The notes under the pieces are model-generated. The model had not been told where the DNA came from. It did not search any database and was given only the letters and a program-made list of their open reading frames with translations. The position numbers were made by a program, and so were the translations under genes. Shown here in pieces: positions 57,268 to 64,000 of a stretch of 64,000 nucleotides of DNA. How positions within the stretch are numbered: position 1 is the stretch's first letter; each line of letters starts with the position of its first letter. Source of the DNA: Lachnospiraceae bacterium (GTDB lineage Bacteria > Bacillota > Clostridia > Lachnospirales > Lachnospiraceae); NCBI GenBank assembly GCA_016286035.1, contig JAEERY010000077.1, positions 1 to 64,000 on the forward strand. The letters are read 5' to 3'.

Positions 57268-59052
57268 TTACGATAACTTGATCTCGTTGTAACCTTCTCT
57301 TGCCGCATATGTTGTATGCAAAAGTTCATGTGCCTTATGGCTGTTAGGTTCGCCAAGGAACTTATCGTAAAGCTCTTTGACCTGAGGATTCTTGTGTGAC
57401 TGACGAAGCGTCATTCTCTCATCCTCGCTGTAGAGCGCCTGAGCACGCTTTTCCTTATAGGTATCAAGGATATCATCATCTTCGTTGGGAAGGAAGAACT
57501 CTCTGACATATGGCTGTCCGCCACCGTTAATACATCCTCCCGGACATCCCATGATCTCTATAAAGTGATACTTTGACTTTCCTGCTCTTATATCGTCCAA
57601 AAGAACTCTTGCGGATTTCATGCCTGATGCGATCGCAACATTCACTGTCGTACCGTTTATATCAAGGGAAGCTTCCCTGATACCCGCATCATGGCCTCTC
57701 ACTTCCTTAAACTCTATCGGATCCGATTCTTTTCCGGTGAGCTTAAAGTATACTGTCCTTAATGCAGCTTCCATAACACCGCCGGTAACACCGAAGATAA
57801 CACCTGCACCTGTGTAATCACCCATGATATCCTGATCCCAGTCCTCATCGGGAAGTCTGTCGAACATGATACCCGCTCTCTTGATCATACGGGCAAGCTC
57901 TCTTGTTGTTATAACGGCATCAACATCACTAAGTCCGTTAACCTTAAGCTGATCACGCTGTCTCTCGTATTTCTTTGCCGTACAAGGCATTACGGATACA
58001 ACAAATATATCCTCGGGCGAAACATCATGCTGCTTTGCCCAGTAAGACTTTAAGATGGCACCCTGCATCTGATGAGGTGACTTGCATGATGAAAGGTGAG
58101 GCAAAAGATCCGAATAATTATATTCCGCAAAATTTACCCATCCGGGTGAGCATGAGGTTATCATCGGAAGAACTCCGCCGTTTTTCAGACGTCCCAGAAG
58201 CTCTGTTCCCTCTTCCATGATCGTAAGATCGGCGCCGAAGTTAACATCATAGATCTTTGCAAATCCCAGCCTTCTCATGGCTGCTATCATCTTTCCGGTT
58301 ACGGGAGTTCCTATCTTGTAGCCAAACTCCTCACCGAGGGCTGCTCTTACTGCAGGCGCTGCCTGTGCGATAACGATCTTCTTTCCGTATCTTAAAGCAT
58401 GATCCACCTTGTCTATCTCTGAATGCTCCATCAAAGCTCCCGTGGGACATACATTTACACACTGTCCGCACTGGATACACGGGCTGTCTTCAAATGAACG
58501 ATCATCAGCGGGAGAAACAAATGTATTGAATCCTCTGTTCTCGAATCCAAGGATCCCGAGTCCGTGTGCATTCTTGCATCTTTCTATACATCTTCCGCAG
58601 AGAATACATTTTGATGTATCTCTTACAAGTCCGGGTGCTATCTCGTCAAGATGAACCTCACTGTGTGAACCTCCGAATACTCCGCTTCTTGCATCGGTAA
58701 CGATGGCAACGTGGAGCAGTTCGCACTTTCCGTTCTTGTCACATGCCTGACAGAACTGGTTGTGATCAGAGAGCAGAAGCTCTACGCTTCTTCTTCTGGC
58801 AGCCACAGCCTCAGCAGATGAGATACTTATCTCCATACCGTCATTAACGGGATATACGCAGCTGGCAACAAGGCCTCTTGCTCCCTTTACTTCTACAAGG
58901 CATACACGACATGAGCCCTGAGAGCATTCTCCATGGTTAAAGTAGCAAAGGTGAGGTATTTCGTAGCCGCATTTTTTTGCTGCTTCTAAAATGGTGAGCC
59001 CCTCTTCCACCTGGTAAGGGATGCCCTCTATTTTAATATTTATCAAAGACAT
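57268..59052 (-). CDS. hydA: [FeFe] hydrogenase catalytic subunit HydA
   Basis: A 594-residue hydrogenase. Fe-S sites from the N terminus: [2Fe-2S] ferredoxin domain (about residues 36-65, GECSQGSCRVC); a His-Cys3 [4Fe-4S] site HNQFCQACDKNGKC; then two [4Fe-4S] motifs CILCGRCIERC and CIQCGQCVNVC. H-cluster motifs: TSCSPGW (299-305), MPCTAKKYE (355-363) and EIMGCPGGCINGGGQP (499-514). The usual TSCCP second Cys is Ser302. A small-subunit-like tail ends the protein (KELYDKFLGEPNSHKAHELLHTTY). With HydB and HydC it forms an NAD(P)-linked, possibly electron-bifurcating, hydrogenase. Confidence 0.95.
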   Translation of the reverse strand: MSLINIKIEGIPYQVEEGLTILEAAKKCGYEIPHLCYFNHGECSQGSCRVCLVEVKGARGLVASCVYPVNDGMEISISSAEAVAARRRSVELLLSDHNQFCQACDKNGKCELLHVAIVTDARSGVFGGSHSEVHLDEIAPGLVRDTSKCILCGRCIERCKNAHGLGILGFENRGFNTFVSPADDRSFEDSPCIQCGQCVNVCPTGALMEHSEIDKVDHALRYGKKIVIAQAAPAVRAALGEEFGYKIGTPVTGKMIAAMRRLGFAKIYDVNFGADLTIMEEGTELLGRLKNGGVLPMITSCSPGWVNFAEYNYSDLLPHLSSCKSPHQMQGAILKSYWAKQHDVSPEDIFVVSVMPCTAKKYERQRDQLKVNGLSDVDAVITTRELARMIKRAGIMFDRLPDEDWDQDIMGDYTGAGVIFGVTGGVMEAALRTVYFKLTGKESDPIEFKEVRGHDAGIREASLDINGTTVNVAIASGMKSARVLLDDIRAGKSKYHFIEIMGCPGGCINGGGQPYVREFFLPNEDDDILDTYKEKRAQALYSEDERMTLRQSHKNPQVKELYDKFLGEPNSHKAHELLHTTYAAREGYNEIKLS

Positions 59053-59066
59053 ATTCCTATACCTCC

Positions 59067-60956
59067 TTAGTCCTTTGTTATTGCATTAAACTTACAGTTA
59101 CTCTTACAAAGACCACACTTTGCACACTTCTCCTGGTCGATCGCAAATGATGCCAGTTTATGTCCTTCTGCGATGTAATCGGTTCTTGAGATACATCCTG
59201 CGGGACAGTTTCTTGCACAGAGTCCGCATCCGATACAGATGTCGGGATTGATCTTATACTGACTAAGGCTCTTGCAGACATGTGAAGGACAGCGCTTTTC
59301 AACTATATGCGCTATATATTCGTCCCTGAAATGTCTCAGAGTAGAGTTTACGGGATTGGCTGCCGTCTGTCCGAGTGCGCACAAAGAATTCTTACGGATA
59401 GTCTTTGAAAGCTCCTCAAGTGTATCAAGGTCTTCCATCTCGCCCTTTCCTTCGGTGATCTTTGTTAAGATCTCAAGTATCCTCTTTGTTCCCACACGGC
59501 ACGGAGAACATTTTCCGCATGATTCATCACAGATGAATTCCATGTAGAACTTGGCAACATCGACCATACAGTTATCTTCGTCCATGACAATGGCACCGCC
59601 GGACCCCATCATTGAACCCTTCTGAACAAGGTTATCAAAATCGATAGGCTCATCCAAAAATTCCTCCGTTAAGCATCCGCCGGAAGGGCCGCCTGTCTGG
59701 ATGGCTTTGAACTTCTTTCCGTTGGGAATGCCGCCGCCTATGTCATAAATGAGTTCTCTTAAAGTTGTTCCCATCGGAACTTCAACAAGGCCGACATTGT
59801 TGACCTTGCCGCCGAGTGCAAATACCTTGGTTCCCTTTGAGCCTTCGGTACCTACTTTAGCAAATTCTGCGGCACCCTCTCTTAAGATATAGGGTACGCA
59901 TGCAAGTGTCTCGACATTGTTAACGATAGTTGGCTTGTCCCAGAGTCCCTTTACTGCAGGGAACGGAGGACGGGGTCTTGGCATACCGCGCTTTCCTTCT
60001 ATCGAATTTAAAAGTGCTGTCTCCTCACCGCAGACAAACGCACCTGCACCGAGTCTGATATTGCAGTCAAAATCAAATCCGCTGCCCAATATGTTCTTGC
60101 CTAAAAGTCCTGCTTCTCTGGCATTTTCTATAGCCTTTTTAAGACGTGCTACAGCTATCGGATATTCGGCACGTACATAGAAATATCCTTCCTTTGCACC
60201 GATGGCATAGGCTGCTATCATCATACCTTCGATAACGGCGATCGGATTTCCTTCAAGGATCGAACGGTCCATGAATGCACCCGGATCACCCTCGTCACCG
60301 TTACATACAACGTATTTCTCATCACCTTCGGATGCAAGAGCGAACATCCACTTGCGTCCCGCAGGGAATCCGCCGCCTCCTCGGCCTCGAAGTCCCGAGA
60401 GTAATACCGTATCCGCAACTTCCTTTGGTGACATTGAAAGCGCCTTCTTTAGTCCCTTGAAAGCACCGAAACCGAGTGCCTCGTTAAGATCCTCGGGATT
60501 GATGACACCGCAGCCGTGCAGAGCTATTCTTCTCTGCTTTTTATAGAAATTGATATCATCCTGCTTTGATACCTTTTCTCCTGATACGGGATCGACATAC
60601 AAAAGGCGTTCAACAACCTCTCCGCGTCCTATATCCGAATTCACTATCTCTTCCACATCATCAAGAGTTACCATCCTGTAAAGTGTATCCTCGGGATATA
60701 TCTTTACGAAGGGTCCCTGTGAACAGAATCCGAAGCAACCTGCAAGGTTGATCGTCGCTTTTTCGTTAAGTCCTTTTTTAGCAAGGAGTTCCTTGAATTT
60801 AGCCGCTATCTCCTTTGAATTGCTTGAAAGACATCCTGTACCGCCGCAAAGCACTATATGACGTTTATCATCAGCACCGGCTATCTTGTCCTCCATGTTT
60901 TTTTCGCACTGCTCAGTGATCTTATCGAGCTCTTCTACGGATGTTATCTGATTCAT
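59067..60956 (-). CDS. hydB: NADH-dehydrogenase-like hydrogenase subunit HydB (NuoF type)
   Basis: A 629-residue flavoprotein. An N-terminal thioredoxin-like [2Fe-2S] domain (CGGTGC, CFGFC) leads to the NuoF body with GLRGRGGGGFPAGRKW (NADH), GDEGDPGAFMDR and VCGEETALLNSIEG (FMN site). CGKCSPCRVGT is the [4Fe-4S] site. The C terminus adds two ferredoxin motifs, CIGCGLCARNC and CAKCGLCKSNC. This is the standard HydB of trimeric hydrogenases. It overlaps hydC by 4 nt. Confidence 0.95.
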   Translation of the reverse strand: MNQITSVEELDKITEQCEKNMEDKIAGADDKRHIVLCGGTGCLSSNSKEIAAKFKELLAKKGLNEKATINLAGCFGFCSQGPFVKIYPEDTLYRMVTLDDVEEIVNSDIGRGEVVERLLYVDPVSGEKVSKQDDINFYKKQRRIALHGCGVINPEDLNEALGFGAFKGLKKALSMSPKEVADTVLLSGLRGRGGGGFPAGRKWMFALASEGDEKYVVCNGDEGDPGAFMDRSILEGNPIAVIEGMMIAAYAIGAKEGYFYVRAEYPIAVARLKKAIENAREAGLLGKNILGSGFDFDCNIRLGAGAFVCGEETALLNSIEGKRGMPRPRPPFPAVKGLWDKPTIVNNVETLACVPYILREGAAEFAKVGTEGSKGTKVFALGGKVNNVGLVEVPMGTTLRELIYDIGGGIPNGKKFKAIQTGGPSGGCLTEEFLDEPIDFDNLVQKGSMMGSGGAIVMDEDNCMVDVAKFYMEFICDESCGKCSPCRVGTKRILEILTKITEGKGEMEDLDTLEELSKTIRKNSLCALGQTAANPVNSTLRHFRDEYIAHIVEKRCPSHVCKSLSQYKINPDICIGCGLCARNCPAGCISRTDYIAEGHKLASFAIDQEKCAKCGLCKSNCKFNAITKD

Positions 60957-61438
60957 GCCGATGCCTCCTTCTTATATGATTCGATGATACCTTCTACCTC
61001 TTCAACATCAACTTTGGGATAAACCTTTCCGTTTATACTTACGGCCGGTGCTATACCGCAGGCACCTATGCATCTTAAGGCATCAAGTGTGAACAGACCG
61101 TCCTTAGTCGTCTGACCGGGAGTGATACCCAAAAGTTCAGAGAATCGGTCGATAACGATCTGAGCTCCCTTTACATAGCATGCTGTTCCAAGGCAGCATC
61201 CGATAACATATTTTCCCTTTGGAGTAAGTGAGAAAAATGAATAAAAAGTTACAACTCCGTAGATCTCAGCAACAGAGATACCTGTCTTTTTTGACACCAG
61301 TTCCTGAACTTCAAGCGGGATATATCCGTATTCGTTCTGGATGTCACTTAAGATCATCATGAGGGGTGTCTTTTCGTTCTTATACCTGTCACAAATCCCC
61401 TCTATCTGCGCAACAGCGGCTTCGTTCAACTTAGCCAT
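60953..61438 (-). CDS. hydC: Thioredoxin-like [2Fe-2S] hydrogenase subunit HydC (NuoE type)
   Basis: A 161-residue NuoE-like protein. The [2Fe-2S] ligands are in CCLGTACYVKGAQ and CIGACGIAPAVSINGKVY. It leads the hydC-hydB-hydA order, with the HD-GYP gene last. The start at 61438 is preceded by GGAGG; an upstream in-frame extension of 20 codons is unlikely. A -10 (TATAAT, minus strand, 61514-61509) lies upstream but no convincing -35. Confidence 0.94.
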   Translation of the reverse strand: MAKLNEAAVAQIEGICDRYKNEKTPLMMILSDIQNEYGYIPLEVQELVSKKTGISVAEIYGVVTFYSFFSLTPKGKYVIGCCLGTACYVKGAQIVIDRFSELLGITPGQTTKDGLFTLDALRCIGACGIAPAVSINGKVYPKVDVEEVEGIIESYKKEASA

Positions 61439-61564
61439 TAACCATAACCTCCTTCGCGATATATCAGCGTTTTTTGATATACCGTAATCAATAACCATAT
61501 GTATCTACATTATAACTCAAATACGTCATTATTGGGAAAGTTTTTTCATTTGTACCGACAAAAA

Positions 61565-61593
61565 TGGACAGTTTTTGAAAATTATGATAACAT
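61565..61593 (+). promoter_or_regulatory. Possible rlmD promoter
   Basis: TGGACA (61565-61570), 17 nt, TAACAT (61588-61593), reading away from the divergent hydC gene. The -10 is one of two candidates. Confidence 0.45.
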
Positions 61594-61617
61594 TTGCGAA
61601 AAAAGAGGACACCAGTA

Positions 61618-63018
61618 ATGAAAAAAGGCGAATCAGTTATAGGAATTGTTGAACGTGTGGACTTTCCATGCAAGGGTATTGTTAAGACCGATGACGGATC
61701 CTTTTGTACCGTAAAGAATGTTTTACCGGGACAAAAGGTTATTTTTCGTGTAAAGAAAGTACGTAAGGGAAAAGGTGAGGGAAATCTTCTTGAGGTCACA
61801 AATAAAGCACCAAATGAGATCCCCCCGTCATGCCCTCATTTTGATTCCTGCGGCGGATGCAGCTATCTTGGATTATCATATGACGACCAGTTAAAGCTTA
61901 AAGAGGATCAGGTAAAAAGACTTCTTGATTCTGTTTTATGTAAACCATATGAGTGGGAAGGCATTAAAGCAAGTCCCATAAACGAAGAATACAGAAACAA
62001 GATGGAATTCACCTTCGGTGATGAGATAAAAGACGGTCCCCTGTCACTCGGCATGCATAAACGCGGAAGCTTTTATGATATCGTTACGGTTAAAGACTGC
62101 AAGATAATCGATGAAGATTACCGCAGGATACTGTCAGCCACAAGGGATTACTTTGAAAAGACTTCTCTTCCCTTCTACCACAGGATGAGCCATGTTGGAT
62201 ATTTACGACACCTTCTTGTAAGAAAGGCAAAGTACACGGGTCAGATCCTTGTCGCCATTGTTACGACCTCTCAGTATGATCATGACATGAACGCATACAA
62301 AGATATGCTCCTTAACCTTGATATCAACGGACATTTTGAAGGGATACTGCATATCACAAACGACTCGAATGCCGATGCCGTAATCGCTGATAAGACCGAT
62401 ATACTCTACGGCAGGGACTATATAGAAGATAAGATACTTGGACTTGATTTCAAGATCTCGACTTTCAGTTTTTTCCAGACAAACACACTGAGCGCCGAAG
62501 TGCTCTATTCCACTGTCAGGGATTATATAGGCGACATCACAAATGATGCCACCGTTTTTGATCTTTACAGCGGTACGGGTACGATAGCCCAGCTTATGGC
62601 ACCTGTTGCAAAGAAAGTAATCGGTATAGAGATCGTTGAAGAGGCAGTCGAGGCTGCAAAAGAAAATGCATTGCTGAACGGTTTACATAATTGTGAATTC
62701 ATGGCCGGAGATGTTCTGAAAGTCATAGATGATGTCAAAGAACGCCCCGATTTTATCATACTTGATCCGCCAAGAGACGGAATTCATCCGAAAGCTCTTG
62801 GCAAGATAATCTCCTACGGTGTGGACAGTCTTATCTATGTTTCATGCAAACCCACCAGTCTTGTCAGGGATCTGGAAGCATTTCTTAATGCCGGTTACTC
62901 TGTCACAAAGGCATGCTGCATCGATCAGTTTCCGGGTTCCAGCCACGTTGAGACCATTGTGCTGATTGAACGGGTCAGAAATACAAAGAATTCTGTTCAG
63001 ATTGGAATAGATGCTTAA
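61618..63018 (+). CDS. rlmD: 23S rRNA (uracil-C5)-methyltransferase RlmD/RumA
   Basis: A 466-residue RumA/TrmA-type SAM methyltransferase forming 5-methyluridine in 23S rRNA. An N-terminal TRAM domain (about 5-60, IGIVERVDFPCKGIVKTDDG) is followed by a [4Fe-4S] site CPHFDSCGGC plus a distant Cys (KDCKIID). SAM binding is FDLYSGTGTIAQLMAP; the catalytic motifs are ILDPPRDGIHPKAL and YVSCKPTSLVRDL with the nucleophilic Cys. The start at 61618 follows AGAGGA; a TTG eight codons upstream is possible. It is the first plus-strand gene in the window. Confidence 0.94.
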   Translation: MKKGESVIGIVERVDFPCKGIVKTDDGSFCTVKNVLPGQKVIFRVKKVRKGKGEGNLLEVTNKAPNEIPPSCPHFDSCGGCSYLGLSYDDQLKLKEDQVKRLLDSVLCKPYEWEGIKASPINEEYRNKMEFTFGDEIKDGPLSLGMHKRGSFYDIVTVKDCKIIDEDYRRILSATRDYFEKTSLPFYHRMSHVGYLRHLLVRKAKYTGQILVAIVTTSQYDHDMNAYKDMLLNLDINGHFEGILHITNDSNADAVIADKTDILYGRDYIEDKILGLDFKISTFSFFQTNTLSAEVLYSTVRDYIGDITNDATVFDLYSGTGTIAQLMAPVAKKVIGIEIVEEAVEAAKENALLNGLHNCEFMAGDVLKVIDDVKERPDFIILDPPRDGIHPKALGKIISYGVDSLIYVSCKPTSLVRDLEAFLNAGYSVTKACCIDQFPGSSHVETIVLIERVRNTKNSVQIGIDA

Positions 63019-63068
63019 GACTATTCTAAATTAAAGGCAACGAAGAATAACAGATCATAATCCACACA

Positions 63069-63097
63069 TTGCGAACTGTTTAAAAGCGCGGTATACT
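63069..63097 (+). promoter_or_regulatory. Sigma-A promoter upstream of the CPBP gene
   Basis: TTGCGA (63069-63074), 17 nt, TATACT (63092-63097), on the plus strand, about 200 nt before the CPBP start. The 63098-63297 leader holds two frames of 23 and 25 codons (starting MRDYMDTANTIKK and MNRVGGHYKIGG) with poor ribosome binding sites; neither is called as a gene. Confidence 0.7.
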
Positions 63098-63297
63098 TGA
63101 GCAACAAACACGCAATGCGTGATTATATGGATACAGCAAATACTATAAAAAAAATTACGAGAAAGTACGGGAATGATAAGGATTAATATATGAACAGAGT
63201 TGGCGGACATTATAAGATCGGCGGACAAAGAAAATATCGATCAATATACCAGCTGTACATCAGATAGATTTATGACTTAAAGGAAAGACGGATCAAA

Positions 63298-64000
63298 ATG
63301 CATAAGAATATACATAAATATCTGATACTGACTTTTTTAATAACATATCTATTCTGGAGCTTTGATATAGTTTTAAGCTGTTTGGGACTGTATGAGCATC
63401 CGGCTTACAATATCGGACTCATATTCTATATTATAGCGGCATGTTCCCCTGCGATAGCTGTTTATATCCTCTTTCAAAAGGAATCGGGTCAAAATGGTAT
63501 CCGCAGTTTCCTTAAAACTGTCTTTAATCTCAAAACCCCTGTTTTGGAACTGGCCCTAACGGTTTTATTCTTGTTGATCCGATTTGCAATACCTTTTCTT
63601 TTCGGGGATGGAAAGATAACAGGAAACTGGTTTCAGGTGATCATATTCATTCCTGTAATGTTTTTATTTGGCGGCTTTGAAGAAGTCGGATGGCGGGGCT
63701 ATTTACAGCCTATACTTGAAAAGAAGTTCGGATTCATTATCGCTACCCTTATTAACTGTGCCATATGGATCGTGTGGCATATCCCGCTTTGCTTTATCAA
63801 AGGCACATATCAGTATTCGGGAAGCTATCTGTGGTTTGCAATCTCACTTATGGGATCTGCTTTTTCACTTGCTGCGCTTCATAGCATCAAAGGAAGCATT
63901 CTGCCCTGTATCCTGTTTCATGCCATCGGAAACGCTGTCATAAGTTACGGTCTGTCATTTAATGACGGTCCCGGGGTACTTGTAGCCTATGGTGTCCAGA
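63298..64000 (+). CDS. CPBP family intramembrane metalloprotease (truncated by window end)
   Basis: At least 234 residues, running past the right edge without a stop. A multi-TM protein with the CPBP/Abi signatures: FGGFEEVGWRGYLQPIL (EExxxR), AIWIVWHIPL (second motif) and ILFHAIGNAV (third His motif). Related proteins include CAAX-prenyl-protease-like enzymes and bacteriocin self-immunity factors. The start has only a weak AGGAAAG site. Neighbours give no hint at the substrate. Confidence 0.88.
   Translation, partial: MHKNIHKYLILTFLITYLFWSFDIVLSCLGLYEHPAYNIGLIFYIIAACSPAIAVYILFQKESGQNGIRSFLKTVFNLKTPVLELALTVLFLLIRFAIPFLFGDGKITGNWFQVIIFIPVMFLFGGFEEVGWRGYLQPILEKKFGFIIATLINCAIWIVWHIPLCFIKGTYQYSGSYLWFAISLMGSAFSLAALHSIKGSILPCILFHAIGNAVISYGLSFNDGPGVLVAYGVQ

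Noticed and set aside
63121..63192. A 23-codon frame resembling the start of an ImmA/IrrE-type or TA-related protein
   Set aside because: Too short, no ribosome binding site and similarity is only to a generic helical N terminus; mentioned only as leader content.

Overview
The window looks like chromosomal DNA of an anaerobic low/mid-GC Firmicute, most probably a Lachnospiraceae member (Butyrivibrio/Roseburia-like). The evidence is the rsgA-prkC-prpC-rlmN-rsmB-fmt-def-priA cluster, a SCIFF peptide with its radical-SAM maturase, a fused SecDF, a trimeric NAD-type [FeFe] hydrogenase, an iscR-type/mnmA/iscU/iscS block, AGGAGG-type ribosome binding sites and consensus sigma-A promoters. Almost everything is on the minus strand; only rlmD and a truncated CPBP protease at the right end are on the plus strand. 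No rRNA, CRISPR array, transposase or prophage was seen.

Layout, left to right. 0-0.3 kb: cobalamin riboswitch whose gene lies beyond the left edge. 0.3-5.1 kb: divergent peptide-deformylase-like protein, flavin reductase-rubredoxin fusion, GNAT, alpha/beta hydrolase, glycosyltransferase and dTDP-glucose dehydratase. 5.2-15 kb: translation, Ser/Thr kinase/phosphatase and replication-restart housekeeping cluster. 15-20.8 kb: recJ, secDF, SCIFF maturase and SCIFF peptide. 20.9-29 kb: CNNM/CBS membrane protein, tRNA-Leu(CAA), typA, a hybrid HD-GYP/REC/GGDEF sensor and a flotillin. 29-31.3 kb: MalY-type lyase and DUF3737. 31.4-54.2 kb: a sulfur-metabolism island. 54.3-61.4 kb: fliW, a second HD-GYP protein and the hydABC hydrogenase. 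61.6-64 kb: rlmD and a CPBP protease.

The sulfur island is the most interesting part. It contains metNIQ; a metY/SsuABC-like operon; a cystine-type ABC transporter/cysK operon; an M20 peptidase/C-S lyase operon; a LysR and an Rrf2 regulator; and mnmA-iscU-iscS. Four proteins related to glutathionyl-hydroquinone reductases (Ecm4/YqjG, Xi-class GST) are embedded in two of these operons, with unusual architectures (one lacks the thioredoxin domain, one has a second helical domain). Four promoters carry a LysR-type dyad of the form ATAG-N7-CTAT placed exactly 20 nt upstream of the -35 box. Four sites of the form CCTA-N9-TAGG (one with a single mismatch) lie at the iscS, Rrf2, metY and cystine-transporter promoters. 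I infer a two-regulator circuit (LysR activator plus Rrf2 repressor) controlling uptake and breakdown of organosulfur compounds, possibly S-conjugates, in an organism where an Ecm4-like function is unexpected. The sequence supports the promoter pattern directly; the pathway chemistry is inference.
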